From Vermamoeba vermiformis (taxonomy: Eukaryota; Tubulinea; Echinamoebida), in assembly GCA_045837725.1 (NCBI GenBank), contig JBEWZL010000109.1:124001-188000 (forward strand): DNA of 64,000 nt, in the 5' to 3' direction. The position numbers and the translations under genes are program-made. Shown piece after piece: positions 50,870 through 61,610 of this stretch; positions within the stretch are counted from its first letter, which is position 1; the number at the start of each line of letters is the position of its first letter. The notes under the pieces were generated by a model that saw only the letters and a list, made by a program, of their open reading frames with translations, was not told the DNA's origin and did not search any database.

Positions 50870-52747
50870 ATGGTAAGAGATATCATATCATTTGCGGATA
50901 CCATTGCAGATCTAACAACGTCAACTAAGGCATCTCCGGACCGAGACAATCGATTTGGAGACAGAAGGTAATTATATAACTTCTGACCAATAATAATTGG
51001 CGGCTATTTATAGGTTATTATATTGATAGCGCCATTTTCTTTCAAATTAATTCGGTTTTTTTTGATTTGGCTTAATCCATTTTTTGGTGACAAATTGCCA
51101 ATTATTAACGAATATTTATTGCTATAAAAATAATACAAGCCAGAACAAATAAATTAATTACTTTCCTACAGACTAGAGGATTCACCCCGTGGTCGCAGTC
51201 CCCGTGGCGGTTCTCGTTCTCCTATGCGGTCAGTCCCCTTGCGCACTGCACGCACTGCACTTCACTCACCTTCTATGCACAGACGTAGTTCGCGTTCACC
51301 TCCTCGTGGTCGCTCCCCGTCCCCTCGCGGCAATGCCAATGCAGGCAAGATCCTGCACGTCTCCGGTCTCTCGCAGCGCACTCGCGACATTGACTTGGAG
51401 AACAGATTCGCCAAGTACGGCAAAGTGATTGACTGCAAGGTCGTGCGGGACAAGCGCAGTGGCATGGGTCGCGGGTACGCCTTTGTGACGATGGAGAACG
51501 ATCAGCAAGCGGAGGAGTGCATCAACGCGCTGAACAAGAGCGAGTTCGAGGGCCACACCATCAGCGTCGAGCGGGTATGTAGCACTGATGCATATATATA
51601 CATAGCGAGAATAGGATAGTGTTGTGTGCGTCGTTGATGTGATGCGGGTACTAGTGTGGTCGTCCCCTCTCTCTCTCTATATATATACTATGAATATGGC
51701 GTGCTTATATTTCGATGTCCCACAACCATAGCATTGCACACAACAACAAGTAGTAATTTGTTTATTATGTCACAGTCAGAGGCCTCAATATTTACACCTC
51801 ACCCTTTTCAAATTACACCAATTCACTCTTAATAATCACCCATTCCCTATCAACCTCGTTAAATACACGCATGATAACACTTGATTGTTGGCATGGTGGC
51901 CGCTGAATCAATCCTATAACACCACACACACAGTGCCGCAATAACACGGTGCAGCTTTGAGACACGTGCAATAATGTAGTGTTCACCTCACACCTCTCTG
52001 TTGATGACGCCTAGTGTTCACCTCACACCTCTCTGTTGATGACGCCTAGTGTTCACCTCACACCTCTGTAGTGTTCACCGCGTATTTCAATTCACATTCA
52101 CGAATCAGCACCCACTAATTTCAGCTTCACTCTATTCATTAACACCGCACACTTAATCACCTGTCAAACCATTCATGAACACCACACCCACCCATTACCT
52201 TATTAGGCAAGAAGATCTCGTCCTCGCACTCCTGGCCGTCCTCCTCCACGCAACTACGAGCGACGTAAGTACAGTGCCGAGTGTCTGCGCGCAGTGACTG
52301 ACGCTCTGACAGGTGGTGGTCGCTATGGTGGCTACAGTGATCGCGGACACGGCGGTGGCTATTCAGACTACGGCTATCACAGCAGCAGCAGCAGCTACAG
52401 CAGCAATCGTTACGCGCCCTATCCACCCTACAACGGAGGCAGCAGTGGTGGTGGTGGCAGCTACGGGTCAGTCGCACCCCTCTCTCGTGTCTAACACAGC
52501 ACTAACCATTCCTCGCAGCGGCTACGGCAGCTATTACCGTGATCGTCGCTCACCGCCACGTGACAGACGTCGTTCTCCCTCGCCACGTGATCGACGCCGC
52601 ACACCCTCGCCCCCACGTGATCGTCGTCACTCGCCCTCGCCCCCACGTGGTCGCAGCAGATCACCGCACGAACAGCGCTATTATGGGGGTCCTCCTCCCA
52701 ACTATTACCCGCGCGGCAGATCTCGCTCGCCACCCAACTACCGTTAA
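50870..52747 (+). CDS. Transformer-2-like SR splicing regulator (RS-RRM-RS)
   Basis: Five exons. The N-terminus has Arg/Ser/Pro repeats (RGRSPRGGSRSP, MHRRSSRSPPRGRSPSP). A single RRM follows with the RNP motifs ILHVSGLS and GRGYAFVTM (NRFAKYGKVIDCKVVRDKRSG between them). After that come a Tyr/Gly/Ser-rich region and a second RS domain (DRRRSPSPRDRRRTPSPPRD repeats). RS-RRM-RS with this RRM is the Tra2 layout; Tra2 proteins bind GAA-type exonic enhancers and recruit the spliceosome. The intron directly after the RRM (about 51575-52206, roughly 630 nt) is more than ten times longer than most in the window and bears a tandem repeat. If retained, it introduces an early stop after VERVCSTDAYIYIARIG. 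Confidence 0.88.
51575..52206 (+). other. Unusually long intron of the Tra2-like gene
   Basis: It begins GTATGTAGC right after the RRM exon and ends TTATTAG before the ARRSRPRTPGRPPP exon. It holds a CTCTCTCTCTATATATATAC tract near 51670, a possible internal acceptor TGTCACAG at 51770-51777, and a 35-bp tandem repeat at 51977-52080. Auto-regulatory poison exons or retained introns are well known in SR protein genes, so a regulatory role is plausible but unproven. Confidence 0.55.
51977..52080 (+). repeat. 35-bp tandem repeat in Tra2-like intron
   Basis: Copies at 51977-52011 and 52012-52046 are identical (starting TAGTGTTCACCTCACACC). A third begins at 52047 and breaks off after 21 bp, and a fourth fragment (TAGTGTTCACC) starts near 52069. 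Confidence 0.9.
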
Positions 52748-52903
52748 GCACGTGTAGTGTCTTATAAACTGTGCATCATTGTACATACACCGTGTAGCGT
52801 CTTATTATGAGTGAGTTCCCGATCCGATCTTGCTTGTCTTCTGTCGCTGCCAATCGCAACACTGCATTTTCATTCGTTTCATTTACTACTTGTAGACACC
52901 ACG

Positions 52904-53570
52904 ATGAGTTTGTTCAGAACTGCATTCACGCAATTGCGTCCAAGACTTACGCGCACAGTAGAAGAGTTCTATGACGCTACTACTAAAAAGGGCGAAAAGC
53001 CATTCACAGGTAATAATAGATCGAGATCTGAACAGTTAAAATTTCTAGAAATATTAAAATAGGAACAAAAGGGGTTGTTAGTATAATAAATAACTTCGTG
53101 ATATTATTTAAATTATTTTGAAATTGGTGAAGGAATTTTGAATAATCATAATAATAAGCTTATTGAGTTTATCAAGCACCAGACGCGGTATTTACACGCT
53201 ATAATTAATATTCATAGGTCGTAGTTGGAGAGCGTCAGAATTACGACTCAAGTCATTTCAAGATCTGCACAAGTTGTGGTTCGTGCTGCTCAAAGAGAAG
53301 AACATGTTGCTCGGCCAGCGCTTAGAGGCCCAAGTCACCAAAGAGCGCGAGGCATTCCCGCACCCGCACCGCCTCGTCAAGGTCAAGAAGAGCATGGCGC
53401 GCATCAAGCGTGTCTTGTCTGAGCGCGAGAAGATCGTCGAACAAGCCCGTCAATACGTACGCTTGCTGACTCATAATACAATAGTAATAGTAGTAGTACT
53501 AATGCATCGGCTCTAACACTTTCCTCAGGTAAAAGAATTGTACGCCAAGCAACAACGACCGAGTCAGTAA
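52904..53570 (+). CDS. mrpl47: Mitochondrial large ribosomal subunit protein uL29m (MRPL47)
   Basis: Three exons give about 125 residues. The start at 52904 encodes a basic, amphipathic presequence-like stretch (SLFRTAFTQLRPRLTRTV). The family core follows across an intron of about 210 nt (53010-53218): GRSWRASELRLKSFQDLHKLWFVLLKEKNML, then PHPHRLVKVKKSMARIKRVLSERE. The spacing SWRASELRLKSFQDLHKLWF is highly characteristic of MRP-L47/uL29m. The protein sits near the exit tunnel of the mitoribosome. Length is at the short end for the family. The long first intron is unusual among the mostly 50-nt introns. Confidence 0.94.
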
Positions 53571-53670
53571 CAGATGCACCCCTGACGACAATAAATATCC
53601 ACCTTGTTAATATTTAACCAATTGGTCGAGGAGGTGCACACATATATTAAGGGGAGTTTACTGTACAAAT

Positions 53671-56204
53671 TTACAACCAACCGAAGATGAGTCTCTTACG
53701 CTCATCCGCAGTCAACAGCTCGACAGGCAGTGCATTGAGCGCGTGACACAGATTCATCGACAGCTCGTAGTGGCGCAGATCCAGCAGCACACGACGCGCA
53801 TTGTGCATGGTCTGCACGGCACCTTCAGAGGGGTGTGTCTTGCAGTAGGACCACAACACGCCGTAGTTCGGGGCCGCACAACTCGCGGCGTGTTCAATGC
53901 GACTCAGATCTGCTGCAGGGCCCTGAGTGAGCAGCTCCACGCGCAGCCACTCCACGAACGAGTCACCGTACTGCGGTGTGAATTCAATCGCGCGCTCAAA
54001 GAAGAGGCGTGCAGTCGCTGTGTCGCGTGCCATCAGCGCCAATCGACCGCCCTCGCACCACACCTCGCCTGCTTTGGGCACCTCGTGCACGGCTTGCTTG
54101 AACACGCGCCAGGCACGCGCGAATTGTTGCGAGGTAAGCAGTTCTAATTGAATGTACAGTGCCCACAGTCTGCCCGTGCACGGATGTGCGTGCAAGCTCG
54201 ATTTGACCAGCTGCAGCGCGGTGTCGTAGCGCTTGGCACGCACGTCAATCAATACACGCTCCAAGTAGAGCTTCCACTCGTAGCTGAGCTCCTTCTTGGC
54301 CTTGTCGACAATGTAGCGCGCACGATCGCTGTTGCCAATGTACTCCTCCAAGTGCGCGCACTCGAGATAGACCACACTGCGCATCTTCTCGGGCACTTGT
54401 TGCACCGCTTTGATGAGCAATCTAATGGCGCAGGTGAGTACAGCGAACTCCGCACTCGATGGACACGTACCTCCGTGCAATGGCGATGTTGCCAGCGGTG
54501 AGTTCAAAGCGCGCACCTTGCACCCAGACACGCCACACCAAGTTCTTGGGACAGTTCAGCGCTGCTTTGACGTAGTTGGTGCGCGCAGATGTGAGCTGAT
54601 TGAACTTCTCGTCGATCAGTGCCAGCTCCAGGTACAACTTCCACCACAGTTCGCGCGACAAGTGCTGCAGTGCGGTGTTGAGCAGTGTGGGCAACAGGGA
54701 CAGCAAGGCACCGTCTTGTTCGATCAGTGACAGCGCAGTGAAGTACAGCGGAGAATAGGAGGGCGCGTGTTGCAGACCAGCGGTCAGCCACGACAGCACA
54801 GCACTCACACTCGGCTGTACGGCACGTGATTCGAGTCTCAGACCTTCAACATAGAGGGCTCCTGACCACGGCACAATGCGCGTCAGATGTGTGATCACGT
54901 GACGTGCAATATCGACACGACCAGCACGCAGTTCTGCGCAACGAGGTGAGTGATGTGCACACCATACTGACCATAGCAGCACTTACCAAACAGAGCTCCC
55001 TCAAGCATCACGCGCCAATGCTGCGACAGATCCACGTGACGCAGTGCACTGAGGGTGTGACGCACGAGTGACACGTGACCGCACTTCTCTTCCACGCGCA
55101 GTGCTTTGACGATCAGAGCCTCGCTCTCAGCAGTGAGGGCACAGTGTTCCATGCCGCGCAGCAGCACACTCTCTGCGTGCATCAGCTCGCCGTTCTCCTC
55201 CTCCATCTTGGCCCATTCCAGCCACGCCTTGACTTCACTCGGCTGCAGCGCCACAACTTGTTCAAAACAGCGTCTGGCGTGCGTAAAGTGCGACTCTTTC
55301 TGTTGGCTCGGTGATTAGGACACTATCTGCTAGCAACTTATACAACGATAAGACACTTACGCGCGACAGTTCAGCGAGCTCCAAGAACATCTTCCATTGC
55401 ATGCGCGGCGGAGATTGAGCAATGTACTGCTGAGCGAAGCGAATAGCAGCGCGATAACCTTTAGACTTCTCTGCGAGCTTCAATTCCGCGCAAAATTCTT
55501 CAACGGAATGAGTCTCGGTGTAGATCTCCTCGCGCATTGCTGGCTGCTCAAAATGTTGCTGCTGTTGATAATAGGGGACGTAGTTAGGCTGCTGATACTG
55601 CGGTACGTAATACTGCATGGGCATTGGTACATCTACATAATTGACAGGAATCATCATGGGTGCGTAATTGCGCGACATGTGCAGCGGATCGAATGACAGA
55701 TCCAGCGTGTCTGTCGATGAATTCGATGGACTCGTTGAGTAGAAGCTCGATGTTGATGAGTAAGATGTTGCATATATCTCCGCTAGACTTGATCCTGAAG
55801 AAGAGGAATTCGGAGAAATGGAAAGTGGCGACAGATGCTCTTCATCTGAGCGAGAGTAAATGCTACTATTGTCGCAATTACGACAGTAAGTTATATGCAC
55901 GTTATGTATTGCAATATTACTAACCTCCTTGTGGTAGTGTCCTTGGTAGGGGAGAATAATTTGTCCACAACATTCAACACCACACGCTCTAGATCTAACT
56001 CCTCGCGCTGTAACTAAGTGTTAGTGGTATGGGGCTTATATAAATATATATTATAGGACTCACTTCATCTTCAAACAATTCGTCATCTGACAACGAATTG
56101 TCACTGAGCAGAAATGGATGCCACGAAGAGTTATTGAAGTGCGAGTAGTTGGAGGGATATTGGTGGGACCACTGACCTGTTGCCAACATGTTGATACGAA
56201 ACAA
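53671..56204 (-). CDS. HAT/TPR-repeat protein, probably RNA-processing
   Basis: Five or so exons, about 740 residues. The N-terminus (MLATGQWSHQYPSNY from 56189, or 56204) is disordered and rich in Ser, Tyr, Gln and Pro (SSSGSSLAEIYATSYSSTS, PQYQQPNYVPYYQQQQ). The remainder is a long array of HAT-like helical repeats with the aromatic/Trp spacing of the family: MQWKMFLELAELSR, VKAWLEWAKMEEENGEL, ESVLLRGMEHC, LWWKLYLELALIDEK, LVWRVWVQGARFEL, SYEWKLYLERVLIDV, RLWALYIQLELLTS and GEVWCEGGRLAL. HAT arrays occur in Prp6, Crn/Clf1, CstF77 and Utp6. The disordered N-terminus and repeat run do not match one of these closely, so I keep a general call. One short intron separates the two 3' coding blocks at about 54421-54474. 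Confidence 0.75.
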
Positions 56205-56338
56205 TTAAATATACAACGAGCAGAGCAAGTTTTTTTGTTTGTTTGCAACGGCTAGTAGATTTAAATTTCGAACGAGTAATTTGCGCGGGCTTTTGAAATG
56301 CGAATTCTTGGTGGAATTATTATGTACACTTTTATTAA

Positions 56339-57334
56339 CTACTGCGCAGCAGCTTCACCATCGTCATTGCGAATGGAGTCTTCTTCTTTTTCCAGTTGAC
56401 TCGTCTCATCTGTTTTGTCTTCGCCGTGCGTTGGTTCTGATCTGAAGGTCCTTGGTTCAACGCGCGATAATGCGGCAGCAAGTTGTTCGTCTTGCTGCTT
56501 CTTGCTCTCTTCTAGCAGCTTGTTGATCTTTTCGTCGCGCTTGACCGGCAAGTAGTAGATTTGGGGAGCGGCTTTTGTAGCAATAAATCCGCTAGTTAGC
56601 TGGTGGTAGGCTTTCAGCGTAGATTGCTGCGAGACAGATTAACAGAAGTCACAAATTACAGCCGCGGGTTGAGTGTAGTCATGATCAAATACGTACCAGT
56701 AGCGCGACTTCTTTGTCTTTCAATTCACTCTCGATCTGTTCTTTGTGGCTCTGCGCTTCTCGCTTCTGTTCCTCTATTTGTTTTAAATACGTTTCTTTGA
56801 GTTGCTCTTGATCTTCTTTCACTTTAGTCTCCACCTTCTGCTCTAATTGCTTTCGTCGCTGAATGACATCTGACTTCTCTTGTTGCGACAGACTGTCTTT
56901 GGCGCCTTTTAAAGTGCCCATTAATATAGAGAACATCTTCTTGTTGCGCATTTGTATGTCCGCTGGTGCTTTGGGGAGCTCGCGGCGCGGCTCAGACGTT
57001 GAATCCTCCTAGAATATTATTTTAATACCCAATTATTTCTATAATTATAGCAGCTGTATTGTACAATCGCTGCATCACTTACCTTGTTCACTGCGCTATC
57101 GGCAGTACGTGCGCGTTTGGCTTCTGGTTCGTCTTCTTTCTCTTCATTTTTTTCACGTTTTCTGCAAGCAATAATTAGTATAAATTACTGCTTTTATTAT
57201 GCTATTTTTTAGTACCGTTTATTGTTTGATCCAACTGTGATCCGCTCTTTGGCAGCAAGATCGCGCAGCTTTTTGTTTGTTTCAATACGCTTTTGCTCTA
57301 ATAGTTGAACTTCCTTCCATAACGTAGTGTCCAT
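56339..57334 (-). CDS. pnn: Pinin-like protein (SDK/memA family)
   Basis: Four or five exons. The N-terminal coiled coil (WKEVQLLEQKRIETNKKLRDLAAKER) begins at the start codon 57334. After a basic/acidic linker comes the diagnostic pinin/memA core RNKKMFSILMGTLKGAKDS, followed by a long charged coiled coil (DVIQRRKQLEQKVETKVKEDQ, TYLKQIEEQKREAQ), ITSGFIATKA-type segment, IYYLPVKRDEKINKLLEESKK and an acidic tail. Pinin associates with the exon junction complex periphery and SR proteins in vertebrates. The protein is short (about 280 residues) and lacks the RS tail of animal pinin. The gene completes a cluster of splicing-related genes from 49 to 57 kb. Confidence 0.88.
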
Positions 57335-57767
57335 TGTGCTTAATTGAGCTCTTGTTCAAGCGATAACGCGTGTTTGTTAGAGCGCCGGAATTAAAGGTTG
57401 CTCAGAAGAAATTTCGCACAGGTTTTCCTGAGAGACTTGGTATTGTACTACCGATAGGAAATTTTACTATGACGTTGGCTAGTACATTCTTACAATGGTT
57501 TATTCATATATCCGTTCTTCCCCGGGGTCAGAGATCAAATAACCTGGCCAGCACAGTTAAAACTGAACCCATTTTCCGCCCATCAATCGATCGGCCTTTG
57601 AATGACGTCTCGCTGTCTTTGGATGCTACAACTTGAGAGCGGCACAAACTACCTCGATGGACATCTGTATGTTGGAAATCACTTGTCTATATGACATACA
57701 GCAAAATGTTACCCCATTTTTTTATCAGTTGAATCAAATTGCGACCCCCAGGCGCCTTGTCCATCAA
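57335..57767. other. Region upstream of Pinin
   Basis: About 430 bp without a convincing gene. A plus-strand frame of 88 codons (57370-57636) has no recognisable features. The sequence includes the Pinin promoter side. Nothing repeated was seen before the inverted-repeat element. Confidence 0.35.
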
Positions 57768-59495
57768 CCAATAGGTGGACATCCCACCCGCCAATTTTTT
57801 TTCGTCCGTTGACTTTCGCTGTCCGCTGATGTTAGTAATTGACCAACTTACTCCTTACTTTGCCATTAGCACCGGCGGACCCAAGAAGTACTACTGCTGG
57901 CATCGGGAGGCTTTAGGCTGATTGCTGGAGGCTGAAAAGGGCAATGTTCTGCACAGAACTTAAGTATTAGAACTTTGTTCTATTTGCTGCAATACCATTT
58001 AAACTTTCCCAATACCAAGAACTATCACTACATAACACGAAAAGTAAGTAATCAAAATAAAAGATAATTGAGTGACAGCAATTTTCAGCATTAAGTATGG
58101 CAATGTTCAGCAAAGAACTTAAGTACTGGAACATTGTTCAAAGCTTCAATACTTGAAACTTTGCTGAACTATCACTGTAAATCATTATGTATGAACCCAT
58201 CCATCAGCACATACTGTGTACAACACAACTATCAATTTTATGCTTGATCTTTGGCAGCAACCCTGGACGGACGCAATGTCCACAGACGAAAAATTTTTGG
58301 CGGACAGGATGTCCACCATGATACTTAATGAGCAACAAAATTCAAGTGTTGAAGTTCATAGCATCTGTATCAAGCAACTAACATATACAACCAGGGTATG
58401 TTTGCTGGACAAAAAACAGTTATACATCCAACCCAAAAATAGTGAGCCATGCTTAAGCAATCCTCTCGTAGATATGTAGTTCTGCATAGAACTCTGGCAG
58501 AAATGGAATATTGTGAATGAGAAATATCTCATAACAAAAAAAAGTTAGACTCTTTCTATTGAACTCTGACATGTCCACTGGCGGACATGTGCTGATGGAT
58601 ATTCATACTTAATGATTTACAAAGCTGTCACTACATTATCTTTGACGATTACTCGTCTCTTCTATTACTATAAGTGCCCAATATCTCAACAATTGCCCCT
58701 AAAATTATTATATATCCACCTAGTACTTATACTGCTATGGTGTTGTTTAGCTTCGTAGCACTGATAGTGCGGTTCAATTTTTGGTTTGTTCGGTGAAAAA
58801 GTAACTGTTACAAACCCGAAGCTTTTTCCCGCTCGATCTGGCCCATTCCTGTGGCTTTGTCCTCACAACTCAACAATTTTGTTTGTTGAACTCTGAGAGG
58901 CAAACTGACACAACTGCTCGTGTCCAGTATGCTGGTGATATATATATGACATTCGCCAGGCCACTGGGACAACAGCCAAGTGAGTTTTTGGAGGTTTGGT
59001 GGGTGCGGCGAATCTAATCTGACCCACCAACCAACCATTTCTGGTGCACTGATGAGCACATATAATATTTAAATATATACACCTATTCGTAATTAAATAA
59101 TTGGTGCTTAAAATTTGCCGGCTGAAAATTTTTGTGGGCAAATCCACGCAGACGAAATAATTTTCGCTGCCCAAGTGAACGGACAAATTTAATTTTCAAA
59201 TTGTTGAGATATTGGGGCCGCCGAGATACGGGGCATTCGTAGTATATAGTGATAGTACTATGTATTTTTAGTTTAAATGGTTTTGCAGCGTTTAGAGCAA
59301 AGTTCTAGTACTTAAGTTCTTTGCAGACATTGCCGTTTTCAGCCTCCAGCACACGCCCAAAGCCTTCTGATACCACTATTGTCTGGGTCTGTGGTACTAA
59401 CGCACAGTTTGGAATAAGTTGGTCAATTACTAACATCAGTGGACACAGCCACCCCTGAGTCAAGAGGACGGTGAGAAGGGGGCGGGACACCGGTA
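57768..59495. mobile_element. Probable non-autonomous inverted-repeat transposable element
   Basis: The gene-poor block between Pinin and the BTB gene has long imperfect terminal inverted repeats, left about 57768-57995 and right about 59280-59495. A perfect 24-bp core pairs 57827-57850 with 59415-59438 (starting TGATGTTAGTAATTG), and 57924-57938 pairs with 59336-59350 (GCTGGAGGCTGAAAA). Inside are further copies: a direct repeat of the GGCAATGTTC..AGAACTTAAGTA segment at 57940 and 58099, and inner inverted repeats (58170-58215 with 58587-58632; 58679-58695 with 59202-59218). No transposase-like protein is encoded; the longest frame is 87 codons. I could not define target-site duplications, so the ends are approximate. 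Confidence 0.75.
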
Positions 59496-59859
59496 GCTAT
59501 TGGCTCCCTAAACGGTGCATTCATTAGCTTGCAGCAGATTTTAGTGTTGTATCTGACCAAACTCATGACCCGTCTAAACCAGACCTAGGTTTTTGACGGG
59601 ATGTCCTCCTTCGCTGCCAGGTCAGTTATTGAATTAGTCACTCCACACAAAAGGAATACTATGTACAAGATATGAATGGTGGTTGATCAAATGCAGTACC
59701 TGAGAAAATGGCCTGTAAGTTCTTGAACTGTAACAAGATGCCACCCACCAACACCACAACTTCTGTCAATTATGACCTCCAATGCTTGCATGAACTTTTT
59801 TATTGAAATCAGCTAGGATCTTTTGGCTGGAAAAGTGGCCCTTTACTATTTACAGATAT
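59496..59859. other. Spacer between inverted-repeat element and BTB gene
   Basis: About 360 bp that hold the 3' flank of the BTB-BACK-discoidin gene. It is probably older sequence beside the element; I see no coding frame or repeat. Confidence 0.35.
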
Positions 59860-61452
59860 TTACATGGATTGTTCAGTGAGTTCTTGTGTTATACGTACAA
59901 TGTCGGTGTCATCTGTTATTTGCCACAGCTCTCCAAATATTTCAATGCCAGACAACACCAAGAAGTTGTGATTGCTACTATTATGCCCTGTTTGCAGTAT
60001 TCTAAACCAACGGAAAGGCCGCGCTACAGATACTGGGAATGACATGACTGCAAAGGGTCCGTTCAAACTGTCATCATTGTGATGCCGCTTGATCATGGTC
60101 CAGTTCTTGCCATCGTTGCTGCCTTGAAAGTCCCAATTCCTCAATGCATCTGCACGGTAATTGCCGCCGTGCCGCAGTGAATAAGCGCGGGGCAGCACTG
60201 CATAGCCCACGAGTTCCACACTGATCCACGATGCAGGCACGTCATTGGTCCACAGCTCCAGGTCTTGGGCTGCAGGGGCTCCAGTCGGTCCCCAGCCCCA
60301 GTCCACCATGCGCATGGGCTGTCCTCGTTCCGTTGATGACATGGCCACGCGCACGCGTCCAGTGAGTGCAGGATTGGTCCACGCGGTAAGTGGGGCACTG
60401 CTGAGGGGGCGAATTGGACCCAAGTCCGTGCCGAGCCAATACAGCACACCGCGACAGGGCTGCGTCCAATCGATCGGTGCCGTGCTCAGTGCACTCTGCG
60501 GCTGATATTCAAAGCTCACACCGCGCCACACACGCGGCTGCAAGTGTTGCAAGTCGTGCTCGCGCCGCACCTCTTCGCGCACAGCCAAGCGCGCCATGCA
60601 CGCCTCCAACAAGATCTGGCGCGGCACTTGCGCGTGATTGCAGGCCTGTTCGAGCTGCGCGTAACTGAACCAGCGAAATCGAACGGTGCGCATCATTTGT
60701 TCCACGAGCTCTGGATGTGCCTCTAGTTGTTCTTGGTTGTGGCTAATATAACGACAAACTAGCTGATATAGACTCCACTCATTACCAACGGATAGTCTCG
60801 GGTGTGTTAATAGGCGCAGCATTGTTTTGGGTGGCAACAAATTCAGATCTGCCAGTTCGTCGTTGAGTGGCGCTTTCTTGCTGATGTTGCTCGGTGTCAC
60901 ATTGGATTCACCACGCCACTGATAATCAATGCCCCACGTGTTCATATGTAAGAAATTGGAGGCTACGAAGTTGAGACATTTCTGTACAACGCGTTCCTGA
61001 TTGAAATTTACGGCATCCACTAGCAGCTAGCCGAATGATACCACATTAATTAGGTATATTAATGGCGATGTATGTATAGGTACCTTAACGACGGTTGAGC
61101 GCTTCAAATGCTTGTCGACAAATTCAGCGCATTTGGATGCGAGGTGATGAATCAAATAGTGATCTGCCTGTGTCAGCAGCGATATGACGCTGTCTAAAGT
61201 GACGGTCAACTTGCCCTGGTAGATGAACTGCAGCACTTGCGGGAACACATTGCTCGGATCGGGGAAGTTGAGTTTGACCACAGCCAAGCGCTTCTCTTTG
61301 AACTCGCTCGACAACAACAGCTTGAAGAACTCGCTGCTGTGCGCTAGTATCACGCGATGTGCGCGTATGTGTCCGTGCTCTGTCACGAGCGTCACATCTG
61401 ACAACTGACCTGACTTCAAGTAGTCCAAGAAGCCTTTCTTAAAGTGCGTCAT
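59860..61452 (-). CDS. BTB-BACK-discoidin (F5/8C) protein, BTBD9-like
   Basis: Two exons, about 515 residues. The N-terminal exon (61452 to about 61083) encodes a BTB/POZ domain: GFLDYLKSGQLSDVTLV, HIRAHRVILAHSSEFFKLLLSSEF, VFPQVLQFIYQGKLTV, LLTQADHYLIHHLASKC. The large second exon continues with a BACK domain (CLNFVASNFLHM, LLTHPRLSVGNEWSLYQLVCRYI) and then a C-terminal F5/8 type C (discoidin-like) domain (SWISVELVGYAVLPRAYSLRHGG, NWDFQGSNDGKNWTMIKRH, PFRWFRILQTGHNSSN, LSGIEIFGEL). The order BTB-BACK-F5/8C is that of BTBD9 and similar proteins, which can act as Cul3 adaptors; the ligand of the discoidin domain is unknown. Start is 158 bp from the divergent NSUN2 start. Confidence 0.9.
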
Positions 61453-61610
61453 CAGTCCTCAATAGTACTCAATAGTACTCAATGCAGTCCTCAATGCAGT
61501 GCGCTGTGTGCGTGTGCACTGAGCTGTGAAAAAATGAACTGCGTGCTCGCTGATTCTGAACTTAGCCGTGCGAGCCACGAACACAACACAGATCTTAGGC
61601 GAGTATCAGC

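Noticed and set aside
51977-52080. Tandem 35-bp repeats as a CRISPR array
   Set aside because: The copies are directly adjacent with no spacers and sit in a eukaryotic intron.
58216-58479. 87-codon frame inside the inverted-repeat element as a possible transposase or accessory protein
   Set aside because: No motifs, starts in repeat sequence, and composition is like the surrounding non-coding DNA.
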